Shown: piece by piece, positions 26,348 through 34,138 of the stretch
Position numbering within the stretch: position 1 is the stretch's first letter
Layout of the letters: each line of letters begins with the position of its first letter
NCBI RefSeq assembly: GCF_011753055.1
Contig: NZ_VWWJ01000011.1
Location: forward strand, 159,236 to 223,235
DNA: 64,000 bases
Source: Burkholderia sp. Ax-1719
GTDB taxonomy: Bacteria; Pseudomonadota; Gammaproteobacteria; Burkholderiales; Burkholderiaceae
Direction of reading: 5' to 3'
The notes under the pieces: generated by a model
Told to the model about the DNA's origin: nothing
The model's input: the letters and a program-made list of their open reading frames with translations, nothing else
The model's database searches: none
Position numbers and translations under genes: made by a program

Positions 26348-26700
26348 AGAAAATGCTGATGATGCTGGCGATCGTTACGCTGCTGTATCTTTTCAACGCA
26401 TACCGCAACGATTCAAACGCCTATAACTGTGCTCGCAGCGCGTCGCCTGACGGGCAATATGTTGCAGAGGAATGCACGCTTCATTGGAATCGCGGCGATA
26501 ACCCTGAATTCGTGGGACGCCTTTATGATCCGTCCGGAAAACTGCTCGCTCGACGGACGCTCCACGCTCCCGATCCCGAGATTTTGTGGGTCGGCACGCA
26601 TGTGATGTTCACCGGCGGCGGAGAGAAAGCGGACATGATCGCTTTGCCTCCGCCGCTTTCCGATCGCATCAACGCAGCGCTGTGGAGAATGTCGCGGTAA
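26344..26700 (+). CDS. Small membrane-anchored protein, possible immunity partner
   Basis: 118 residues. Residues 3-19 (KMLMMLAIVTLLYLFNAY) form one hydrophobic segment, a signal anchor or uncleaved signal, so the remaining ~95 residues probably face the periplasm. Two Cys (NCARSAS, EECTLHW) could form a disulfide. The soluble part (SPDGQYVAEECTLHWN, GRLYDPSGKLLARRTL) looks like a small beta-rich domain. It overlaps the DUF6402-like gene by four bases and shares its AT-richer composition, so the two were probably acquired together. Periplasmic immunity is inference only. Confidence 0.65.
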   Translation: MKKMLMMLAIVTLLYLFNAYRNDSNAYNCARSASPDGQYVAEECTLHWNRGDNPEFVGRLYDPSGKLLARRTLHAPDPEILWVGTHVMFTGGGEKADMIALPPPLSDRINAALWRMSR

Positions 26701-26727
26701 GCGGGAAAGCGGCTCGTTAATTGCGCA

Positions 26728-29088
26728 TCATCGCGACTGCTGCGCGTCGCTCAGACGTTCGTTGCGCTGCTCGCTGGCGTCGTCCGGCGTGTCGCCGCAC
26801 ACGCCAAAGCGCTCGATCAGCGCGGGCACGCCTTCCACCGGCACCGGGCGCGAAAACAGGAAGCCCTGCGCCTCAATCGGCCCAAGTGCCGCGAGCCAGG
26901 CAATCTGCTCCTCGGTTTCGGTGCCTTCCACCACCACGGTCAGTCCCAGCGAGCGCGCCAGATTGACGATCGCCGACACCATCACGCACACGCTGCGGTC
27001 GGCGGGAATCGCCTGCACGAACGAGCGATCGACCTTGAGCGTGTCCACCGCGAAGCGATTCAGATAGGACAACGACGAATAACCCGTGCCGAAGTCGTCG
27101 AGCGCCACGCGCACGCCCAGACGCTTCAAGGCGAAGATTTTCTCGGAGACGAGTTCCGGGTACTCCATCATCGCCGTCTCGGTGATTTCGAGTTCGAGCT
27201 TGTGCGCGGCGATGCCGGTTTCCTCGATGGCGCGCGAAATCGTCTCGTAGAGATCGCCGCGCCAGAACTGCACCGCCGAAATATTGATCGCCAGCGACAG
27301 CGTCTCAAAGCCTTGCTGCTGCCACAGCGCAAGCTGCGCGCAGGCCGTGCTGATGACGAAATCGCCCACCGGCACGATCAGGCCGGTCGATTCGGCCACG
27401 GGAATAAATTCGCTTGCCGGAATCAGGCCGTACTGCGGATGGTTCCAGCGCACCAGCGCCTCGAAGCCCGTGATGCAGCGGCGGCGCAAATCAATCTTGG
27501 GCTGATAGGCGAGGAACAGTTGCCCTTCGGCCAGCGCCACGCGTAGCTGCTGCTCCCACTTCATCAGATGATCGGCGCGATGGGCAAGCTGCGGCGAGTA
27601 GAAGCGGAAGCAGTTGCGGCCGGCTTCCTTGGCGGCGTACATCGCCAGATCGGCCTTCTTGAGCAGATCGATTTCGCTCTCGTGCGCCACGGCGAAGAGC
27701 GCGATGCCCGTACTCGCATGCAGCACGAACGCGCTGCCGCGCACATCGAACGGATGCGTGAAGGCGGCGTTGGTGGTTTCCGCGAGCGTGCTGGCGCGCT
27801 TCTCGATTTCGTCGCCCTTGACGATCACCACGAACTCGTCGCCGCCGATGCGTGCGAGCGTGCCCGCGCCGCCGACCGCATCGGCCAGACGCGCGGCGCT
27901 CATCTGCAGCACGATATCGCCCGCGTTGTGGCCGAGCGTGTCGTTGACGGTCTTGAAGTTGTCGAGGTCGATAAAGAGAATCGCCAGACGCCCGAGATTG
28001 CCCGGCTGCGAAACTTCGTGGCGCAACCGCTGCAGCGTGGCGTAGCGGTTGGGCAGGCCGGTGAGCAGGTCATACTGCACCAGTTGCGACATCTCGCGTT
28101 CGCGCCCAAGCAGCTTGCCGATCAAGCCCGTCGCCACCGCGAAGAACGACAGCATGGCGAGCGAGATGAACGTCGCCATCATCAGATAGACGTCGCGCGT
28201 GTGGTTGTAGTCGGCGAATTCTTCGGCCTGCGAAAGACCGACCAGCACCGCGAGCGGATAGCCGTCGATATGGCGGTACGAGACGATGCGCGTCACATGA
28301 TCGATCGGATCGGCATAGGTGCCGGACACATGTTCCGAGATCGGATAGACGCCGCTGGCGGAGAACGTGCCGGCTGCGTGGTCGGCGTTGCCGGTACGGC
28401 GGGCGAGCACAGCGCCGGTATCCGAGATCACGGCGATCACGCCGTCACGGCCAATCGCCGCGTTGTTATAGAAGTCGCTGGTGAAGTAGCCCGGATCTTC
28501 CGACACCACCACCACGCCCGCGAAGGAGCCGTCCTGGTGATTGAGACGGCGCGTCATCTGCAGGGTCCAGTGACCCGACACGCGGCCCAGCAACGGCTTG
28601 CTGATGAAGAGTTGATCGTCGTTCTCGTGCTCGTGCACCTTGAAGTGCTCGCGGTCCGAGAGATCGATGGGCTTGGGATTGGGGTCGGCGGTATTGGAGA
28701 CCAGCCGGCCGTGCTCGTCGATGATCGACACCTGCACGAGCGAATCGCTTTGCACCACGCCTTTCTCGACCGTGGTGGCGAGATTGAAGTGATCGGGCGT
28801 CTTCTCGAACTCGTACTTCACGAAGCGCGTGATCTGGTCGACCTGATGGATCGCCTTGACGGTGTGCTGTTCGAGCGCCGCGGAAAGAATGGCGGCGGAA
28901 GCCGTTGCTTCGCGCAGCGTGGCTTCCTTTTCGACCGAGAGGCGCGTAAAGATCACGGCCCACAGCAGGACCAGCACCAGCACGCCTAGCAGGGGAATCG
29001 CGAGCAGCGTGCGCGGGCGCGTGTAGGCCGGGCCGGGTGCGCCGCGCAAGGGGGCCTCGCGTGAGAAGGGGCGCCAGTTCGTGCTCAT
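26728..29088 (-). CDS. Membrane Cache-GGDEF-EAL cyclic-di-GMP enzyme
   Basis: 786 residues. A first membrane helix (about 27-49) and a second (about 300-322) enclose a periplasmic dCache sensor domain of ~240 residues. In the cytoplasm a GGDEF domain keeps the active motif RIGGDEF (near 417), and an EAL domain (about 525-770) keeps FEALVRW and DDFGTGYSSL. Both synthesis and breakdown of c-di-GMP are therefore possible. It should couple an external ligand to biofilm/motility control; the ligand is unknown. There is no RxxD inhibitory site check possible beyond sequence. The gene stands alone with a long upstream region. Confidence 0.93.
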   Translation of the reverse strand: MSTNWRPFSREAPLRGAPGPAYTRPRTLLAIPLLGVLVLVLLWAVIFTRLSVEKEATLREATASAAILSAALEQHTVKAIHQVDQITRFVKYEFEKTPDHFNLATTVEKGVVQSDSLVQVSIIDEHGRLVSNTADPNPKPIDLSDREHFKVHEHENDDQLFISKPLLGRVSGHWTLQMTRRLNHQDGSFAGVVVVSEDPGYFTSDFYNNAAIGRDGVIAVISDTGAVLARRTGNADHAAGTFSASGVYPISEHVSGTYADPIDHVTRIVSYRHIDGYPLAVLVGLSQAEEFADYNHTRDVYLMMATFISLAMLSFFAVATGLIGKLLGREREMSQLVQYDLLTGLPNRYATLQRLRHEVSQPGNLGRLAILFIDLDNFKTVNDTLGHNAGDIVLQMSAARLADAVGGAGTLARIGGDEFVVIVKGDEIEKRASTLAETTNAAFTHPFDVRGSAFVLHASTGIALFAVAHESEIDLLKKADLAMYAAKEAGRNCFRFYSPQLAHRADHLMKWEQQLRVALAEGQLFLAYQPKIDLRRRCITGFEALVRWNHPQYGLIPASEFIPVAESTGLIVPVGDFVISTACAQLALWQQQGFETLSLAINISAVQFWRGDLYETISRAIEETGIAAHKLELEITETAMMEYPELVSEKIFALKRLGVRVALDDFGTGYSSLSYLNRFAVDTLKVDRSFVQAIPADRSVCVMVSAIVNLARSLGLTVVVEGTETEEQIAWLAALGPIEAQGFLFSRPVPVEGVPALIERFGVCGDTPDDASEQRNERLSDAQQSR

Positions 29089-29511
29089 CTTTCCCGCCGC
29101 GCATGCGGGTTGCCGCGCCGCGGATGCGGCGTCCGGAACGACTGCCGGGACGTCAGTACGGCGCTCGGTGAGATCGGCGGCATCGGATGCGAAACGGCTA
29201 CGGAAGGAGCGCGAGACGCGCGGAAAAAAGTCACGGCGGACGCCTCTTTTGCGTCCGATGTTTCGATCTTAATGGTTGGGGAATGATTAAGGAAGCGGTC
29301 CCCCCTCGGGTATACGCGAGTTGGAGGAACAAGTGCGTCGACGCTTGATGTGCGGCGCATAGACGCGCAGGCGGGCATAGCGGCGCGGCCCGTTGCGCCG
29401 GAGCCTGGCGTTAAATCATGTGCCGCCGGTGTGCTGGCGGCGTGTGGATGTAGCGTTCGCTGCGTGCGCGGGGTTGCGTGTGTCTGCATCGCCACGCACG
29501 CACACGCGCCC
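29089..29511. other. Upstream region of the GGDEF-EAL gene
   Basis: No credible gene. Contains a 7-bp hairpin CGGACGC-N7-GCGTCCG (29237-29257) followed on the minus strand by a nearby T run, and an AT-rich dyad CTTAAT-N12-ATTAAG (29268-29291). Either could be a regulatory element of the minus-strand GGDEF-EAL gene. The rest (29300-29511) is GC-rich and shows nothing clear. Confidence 0.35.
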
Positions 29512-30408
29512 TTATGCGATCCGGATCGAGCCATCCACGACCGTCAGCGCCGCGCCGCCGATCCAGATCGTGTCTGCTGCATCGTCGTAGCTGACCGAGA
29601 CGCGTCCGTCGCGCCCCATCGCCGTGCCCTGGCGCACGGTGTAGCGCTCGCCGGGGCGGCGGTTCTGCTGCGCGAGCAACAGCGCGATAGCCGCATTGGC
29701 GCTGCCAGTCACCGGATCTTCGCCCTTGCCGAGTCCCGTCATCAGGCAGCGCACCTCGAAGGTGGCGGGGCCGTCGGCGGCGTGCGGGCCATAGGCCGCA
29801 AGACCTTGCCCGCCCACGCTTGCGGCCACAGCGGCGAGCGCTTCGTAGTCGATATCGAGCGCGAGCACGTCCTGCGCCGATGCGAGACGCACGACGATCC
29901 ACGGCGCACCGTTATCGACGCCGCACGGCTGCGCCTCGAAGTCGATCGCATCCGAGCGCAGCGCGGCGCGCAAGGCGTCGTACTGCGTGGCGGGCAACGG
30001 CGTGACGGTGGCGGGCGGCGCGGCGAAGGCCCATTGCGCCGGGAGGCCATCATGGGCCTCGACCTGCAGCGCCAGTTCGACGAGACCCGCGCCGCATTCC
30101 TGCACGAGGCGGCCAGGCGTCTTCGGCGTGCGGCCGCTGTCGAGAAACGCGTGCGCCGAGCCGATGGTCGGATGGCCCGCGAACGGCAATTCGCCCTGGG
30201 TCGTGAAGATGCGCACGCGATAGTCGGCGCGTTCGTCGGTCGGCGCGAGCAGGAACACGGTCTCGGACAGATTGGTCCAGCGCGCGATGGCCTGCATCTG
30301 CGCGGTGTCGAGCGCGTCGGCGTCGAAAATCACAGCCAGCGGATTGCCCTTGAAGGGCTGCGACGTGAACACGTCGACCTGTTTGAAGCGGACGCTGCGA
30401 AGAGTCAT
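29512..30408 (-). CDS. PhzF-family isomerase-like protein
   Basis: 298 residues of the PhzF/diaminopimelate-epimerase fold. Family features: FKQVDVFTSQPFKGNPLAV at the start, the conserved acid in NLSETVFL, FAGHPTIGSAHAFL and GTGKGEDPVTGSANAAIA-like C-terminal signature (GEDPVTGSANA). The family does proton-shuffling isomerisations; this is not evidence for phenazine synthesis because no other phz genes are present. ATG at 30408 chosen; an upstream TTG (30417) is less likely. It follows ridA after a terminator-like hairpin, so may be transcribed separately. Confidence 0.88.
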   Translation of the reverse strand: MTLRSVRFKQVDVFTSQPFKGNPLAVIFDADALDTAQMQAIARWTNLSETVFLLAPTDERADYRVRIFTTQGELPFAGHPTIGSAHAFLDSGRTPKTPGRLVQECGAGLVELALQVEAHDGLPAQWAFAAPPATVTPLPATQYDALRAALRSDAIDFEAQPCGVDNGAPWIVVRLASAQDVLALDIDYEALAAVAASVGGQGLAAYGPHAADGPATFEVRCLMTGLGKGEDPVTGSANAAIALLLAQQNRRPGERYTVRQGTAMGRDGRVSVSYDDAADTIWIGGAALTVVDGSIRIA

Positions 30409-30440
30409 GATCGGCAATATCAGGATAAAAAATCACGGCG

Positions 30441-30468
30441 AAAAAAAACCGCACCTTGCGGCGCGGTT
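30441..30468 (-). terminator. Terminator after ridA (minus strand)
   Basis: On the minus strand AACCGCGCC, loop GCAA, GGTGCGGTT (9 pairs, one G-U) followed by T8 (30441-30448). A second perfect 9-bp hairpin, GCCGGCGCG-N6-CGCGCCGGC (30486-30509), lies just before it. Together they probably end the ridA transcript. Confidence 0.7.
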
Positions 30469-30526
30469 CGAGATCACTGCGGCGTGCCGGCGCGCACTCA
30501 CGCGCCGGCCGCATCGACGTGAGCGC

Positions 30527-30991
30527 TTACTCGACTTCTGCGATCAGTTCGATCTCGACGCATGCGCCGAGCGGGATCTGCGCGACGCCGAACGCCGAGC
30601 GCGCGTGCTTGCCCTTCTCGCCGAACACGTCGGCGACCAGTTCCGACGCGCCGTTGGTGACGATGTGCTGTTCGGTGAAGTCGAACGTCGAGTTCACGAG
30701 GCTCATCAGCTTGACGATGCGCTTGACCTTGTTCAGGTCGCCCGTGTGGGCGTGCAGCGTGGCGATCAGGTCGATGGCGATCGAACGCGCGGCGGCCTTG
30801 CCTTCTTCGGTCGAGAGCGTGTCGCCGAGCTTGCCGGCCCACACCTTGCCATCCTTCTTCGCGATGTGACCCGACAGATACACCGTGTTGCCGCTCTGGG
30901 CGCTCATCACGTAGGCGGCGGCGGGTGCGCCGGCCTGCGGCAGTTCGATGCCGAGCTGTTCGAGACGGTCGTAGATGTTGATGTCAGCCAT
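30527..30991 (-). CDS. RidA-family (YjgF/UK114) enamine/imine deaminase-like protein
   Basis: 154 residues. RidA proteins hydrolyse reactive 2-aminoacrylate-type imines made by PLP enzymes and so protect transaminases. Visible: YVMSAQSGNTVYLSGHIA, the GACVEIELIAEV C-terminal strand, and the loop FGVAQIPLGA. The canonical active-site Arg before IPLG (Arg105 in RidA) is not evident; the segment reads SAFGVAQIPLGACVEIE, so this is an Rid-subfamily member of uncertain activity. It follows the aminotransferase by 62 bases, which fits a shared role. Confidence 0.9.
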   Translation of the reverse strand: MADINIYDRLEQLGIELPQAGAPAAAYVMSAQSGNTVYLSGHIAKKDGKVWAGKLGDTLSTEEGKAAARSIAIDLIATLHAHTGDLNKVKRIVKLMSLVNSTFDFTEQHIVTNGASELVADVFGEKGKHARSAFGVAQIPLGACVEIELIAEVE

Positions 30992-31053
30992 GTTCAGGAG
31001 TCCTTTTGCAGGTAACAGGTTGGTCGTCGATTTGTCGTCGCTTGTTCGTCAGA

Positions 31054-32253
31054 TCACATGCGCGCGCGGATCAGCTTCGCAAGCTTCGACACGCCTTCTT
31101 CGATCTTGGCCGGCGGCACCGTGACGAACGACAGGCGCAGCTTGTTCAGTTGCGGCTCGCGCGCGAAGAAGGGCGCGCCCGGCACGAAGGCCACGTTCTG
31201 CGCGACGGCTTCTTCCAGCAACTTCATACTGTCGATCTGTTGCGGTAGCGTGACCCAGATGAACATGCCGCCTTCCGGACGGTTCCAGCTCACGCCTTCG
31301 GGCATGTTGCGCTTGAGCGAGTCGAGCATCGCTTCGCACTGGTCGCGATACAGCGCGCGCACCTTCGGGATATGGGTGTCGAGGAAGCCGTCCTTGACGA
31401 CTTCGTAGACGATGCGCTGCGTGAAGCTGGGCGTGTGCAGGTCGGTGGCCTGCTTGGCCTGCACGAGTTTGAAGTGCAGGTCTTCGGGCGCAATGATGTA
31501 GCCCACGCGCAGGCCCGGCGCCAGCACCTTCGAGAACGAACCCAGATGCACGACGTGATCCGGCGCCATCGAGTGAACCGTCGGCAGCGGTTCGCCCGCG
31601 TAGAGCAGCGCGCCGTAGGGATCGTCTTCGATCACCGGGAACGGCGAGGTCTGCGCGAAGGCCGCGAGCGCCTGGCGGCGTTCGAGCGGCAGACGGCGGC
31701 CGGTCGGGTTCTGGAAATTGGGGATCGCGTAAAGCAGACGCGCGCCGGCGGTGATCTCGGGCGTCAGGCCTTCGATCACCAGACCCTTGTCGTCGGTCGG
31801 CACTTGCACGTAGTTCGGCTCGTAGAGCGAGAACGACTGCAGCGCGCCCAGATAGGTGGGCGTTTCCACCAGCACGGGGCTATCGGGCGAGACCAGCACC
31901 TTGCCGATCAGGTCGAGCGCCTGTTGCGAGCCCGTGGTGATGAGCACCTGCGACGGACGCACCTTCGCGCCATTCACCGAGTGGCGTGCGGCGACCCATT
32001 CGCGCAGCGGCATATAGCCTTCAGTCGCGCTGTACTGGAGTGCGCCCGACGGATCGTCGCGCAGGATGCGGTCGGCGGCGGCGCGCATTTCCTCGGCCGG
32101 GAAGCTGGCCGGAGCGGGCAGGCCGCCGGCGAAGGAGATGACTTCGGGCCGTTCGGTGACCTTCAGGATTTCGCGAATCGCCGAGCTGGTCAGCTTGATT
32201 GCGCGCTCGGACAGTTGCCACGCGGGGGCGGCTTTGAGATCGCTCTGGTCCAT
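31054..32253 (-). CDS. PLP-dependent aminotransferase (class I/II, LysN/aminoadipate-type)
   Basis: 399 residues, fold-type I. Visible: SFAGGLPAPASFP at the N-terminus, YSATEGYMPLREWVAAR, IPNFQNPTGRRLP (substrate/PLP Asn), EDDPYGALLYAG and the PLP lysine in HLGSFSKVLAPGLRVGY (about residue 240). Best fit is the 2-aminoadipate/multi-substrate aminotransferase group. A strong AAGGAG precedes the ATG at 32253. It resembles the catalytic half of the MocR regulator encoded nearby (34139). Genes for a DMT exporter and RidA flank it. Substrate unknown. Confidence 0.92.
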   Translation of the reverse strand: MDQSDLKAAPAWQLSERAIKLTSSAIREILKVTERPEVISFAGGLPAPASFPAEEMRAAADRILRDDPSGALQYSATEGYMPLREWVAARHSVNGAKVRPSQVLITTGSQQALDLIGKVLVSPDSPVLVETPTYLGALQSFSLYEPNYVQVPTDDKGLVIEGLTPEITAGARLLYAIPNFQNPTGRRLPLERRQALAAFAQTSPFPVIEDDPYGALLYAGEPLPTVHSMAPDHVVHLGSFSKVLAPGLRVGYIIAPEDLHFKLVQAKQATDLHTPSFTQRIVYEVVKDGFLDTHIPKVRALYRDQCEAMLDSLKRNMPEGVSWNRPEGGMFIWVTLPQQIDSMKLLEEAVAQNVAFVPGAPFFAREPQLNKLRLSFVTVPPAKIEEGVSKLAKLIRARM

Positions 32254-32320
32254 GGGGTCTCCTTTTTAGGGTCGGGCGAATGAAACTAGTGAATCCGCTG
32301 GGGAATCTGCGTAGTCTGAG

Positions 32321-32352
32321 TGGCGGTTGCGGAATCAAATCCGCGACCGCCA
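32321..32352. repeat. Long hairpin between DMT and aminotransferase genes
   Basis: TGGCGGTTGCGGA (32321-32333), loop ATCAAA, TCCGCGACCGCCA (32340-32352): 13 pairs with one T-G (plus strand) or A-C (minus strand). No T run follows on the minus strand, so it may be a processing or stability element inside the operon rather than a terminator. Confidence 0.5.
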
Positions 32353-32380
32353 AAACCTTCGATTATGACGCGAAAACCGC

Positions 32381-33286
32381 TCAAGCGCGCGCCGGCACGG
32401 GCGCGGTGCGGATCGCGGCGCGGCGGCCCACCATCACGGTGGCAATCACCGCGGCGGCGTAGAGCCACGCCGAGGGCGCAACCTGCTCGCCGAACGCCAG
32501 CGCGGAGAACGCCATCGTGAAGAAAATCTGCAGCAGTTGCACCTGGCCGACGCGCGCCGTGCCGCCCATGGCGAGACCCGCGTACCAGGCGAAGAAGCCG
32601 ATGAACTGCGAAAACAGCGTGACATAGCCGAAGGCCAGCCAGGTCTTGAGCGCGACCGGTTCCGGATGCGCGACGTGATGGGCCCACGCCAGCCAGCCCA
32701 CCGGCAGCACGAGGAAGGGCGCGGACAGCACCAGCGCCCAGCAGATCACCTGCCAGCCGCCCAGTTGCCGCGCGAGGCGCGCGCCTTCGGCGTAACCGAG
32801 CGCGCCGATGCCCACGGCCACCAGCATCCAGGCGTCGCCCGCATGCAGCGCGCCGCCGCCAGCCTGGAGCGCAAACGCCACCACCAGCGCGCTACCGATC
32901 AGCGCGCTGATCCAGAACGCCTTCGACGGACGTTCGTGCGAGAGCCACGCGGCGTAGATTGCCACGGCCAGCGGCTGCAGGCCGTTGACGATCGCGCCGT
33001 GCGAGGCGGGCACGCTCTTCATCGCCCAGGCGGAAAACACCGGATAGGCGACGATCACGCCCAGCGAGACGACGGCGAGGCTCTTGACCTGCGGCCAGGT
33101 CGGACGTTTTTCGCGGCGGATGAATAGCAGCAGGGCGGCGGGCACGGCGGCGGCGAGCGCGCGCCCGAGTCCGTTGAGCAGCGGGTGGAATTCGAGGACG
33201 ACGATGCGCGTCATCGGCAGGGTCAGACTGAAGATCATGACGCCGACGAGGCCGAGCAGCATGCCTTGGGTTTCACGTGCTTTCAT
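32381..33286 (-). CDS. DMT-family (EamA) transporter
   Basis: 301 residues with about ten hydrophobic helices in two EamA repeats (about 5-135 and 150-285), the normal size. Such proteins usually export amino acids or metabolites. It sits 18 bases after the VOC gene and before the aminotransferase, so it may export a product or toxic intermediate of that pathway. No substrate signature is visible. The start is the ATG at 33286 (MKARETQGMLLGLVGVMIF). Confidence 0.88.
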   Translation of the reverse strand: MKARETQGMLLGLVGVMIFSLTLPMTRIVVLEFHPLLNGLGRALAAAVPAALLLFIRREKRPTWPQVKSLAVVSLGVIVAYPVFSAWAMKSVPASHGAIVNGLQPLAVAIYAAWLSHERPSKAFWISALIGSALVVAFALQAGGGALHAGDAWMLVAVGIGALGYAEGARLARQLGGWQVICWALVLSAPFLVLPVGWLAWAHHVAHPEPVALKTWLAFGYVTLFSQFIGFFAWYAGLAMGGTARVGQVQLLQIFFTMAFSALAFGEQVAPSAWLYAAAVIATVMVGRRAAIRTAPVPARA

Positions 33287-33304
33287 GGTGGTGATTCGCG
33301 CTCG

Positions 33305-34012
33305 TCAGACCAAGGTGCGGGGCGCGCCGAGCGATCGCGTTCCCGACGGGGTTTCGAACTGCGCGACCAGCGCAGGACTCAAGGAATCTTCGACAGTAAT
33401 CAGATGGGCCGCGCCCAGCCATTCAAGCTGCTCGCGCAGGGCTTGCGCTTGCGGGTGGTAAGCGGTGAGCGAGCGCAGCGCGATGCCGGTATCGGCGAGT
33501 GATTGCGACGGATGGCGCGGCGTATCCCACTGGATCAGCGAAGGCAGCGCGCCGTCGCCCGCGCCTTGCCACTGGGGGAACGCGCCGTCGAGCGGCACGC
33601 TGAGTTGCCAGCTTAGATCGTTGCGCGTCATCGGCACGAGTTCGGGGATGCGCTGCGGATACTGCGCGCGCCAGCGGGCGAGATCCTTGGGCGGCTCGAC
33701 GCGTGCCACCCAGTGCGACAAATAAGGCCCTTTTTCGAGGCGCGCCTGCACGTCCGGACTGTCGAGTTCGAACAGGCGCGCGCGGCCAGGCGTTTGCGCG
33801 GAGCCCGCGCCACGCGCGCTGGGATCGGCAGCGATCACTTCGAGGTACACGCCGCCCCACAGGCCGAGCAGCCGGTTATGGGTGCGCATCAGCGGATGCG
33901 CGCCGCCGCCGGTGGGCGTCGCGCCGAGTTTGTCCGCGACATACTGGACGCCTTCCTCCAGCGTGCGGGCGGAGACGACGAGATGATCGAGACGAAGCGG
34001 CGTGGCGGTCAT
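33305..34012 (-). CDS. VOC-fold protein (glyoxalase-like domain)
   Basis: 235 residues. The N-terminal half has the glyoxalase-like start LRLDHLVVSARTLEEGVQYV, the HPLMRTHNRLLGL metal-side His region and GGVYLEVIAADPSA; the second half is a divergent repeat. It matches the Glyoxalase_3-type single-chain proteins of unknown substrate. The ATG at 34012 was chosen because the upstream 55 in-frame residues overlap the operator repeats and look non-coding; no good ribosome-binding site is visible. First gene of the minus-strand group divergent from the MocR regulator. Confidence 0.82.
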   Translation of the reverse strand: MTATPLRLDHLVVSARTLEEGVQYVADKLGATPTGGGAHPLMRTHNRLLGLWGGVYLEVIAADPSARGAGSAQTPGRARLFELDSPDVQARLEKGPYLSHWVARVEPPKDLARWRAQYPQRIPELVPMTRNDLSWQLSVPLDGAFPQWQGAGDGALPSLIQWDTPRHPSQSLADTGIALRSLTAYHPQAQALREQLEWLGAAHLITVEDSLSPALVAQFETPSGTRSLGAPRTLV

Positions 34013-34046
34013 AAACGGGGAGGGAAAGTCAGATGAACCGGAAAGC

Positions 34047-34129
34047 ATACCGGTACGCGTGCAATCAAATGTACCGGTATGGTCGCAGACAGTAACGGTA
34101 CAATCGGCCCGATAGTGTTCGGTACAGTT
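34047..34129. promoter_or_regulatory. Cluster of CGGTAC repeats, candidate MocR operators
   Basis: The divergent gap contains ATACCGGTAC (34047-34056) and its exact reverse complement GTACCGGTAT (34071-34080), then two direct copies AACGGTACA (34094-34102) and TTCGGTACA (34118-34126). The direct copies are 24 bases apart. MocR regulators typically bind such arrays of direct and inverted repeats. They lie between the starts of the VOC gene and the MocR gene. Confidence 0.6.
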
Positions 34130-34138
34130 GGAGCCGCC

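Noticed and set aside
29512..30408. Phenazine biosynthesis
   Set aside because: PhzF-like proteins are common outside phenazine clusters and no other phz gene is in the window.
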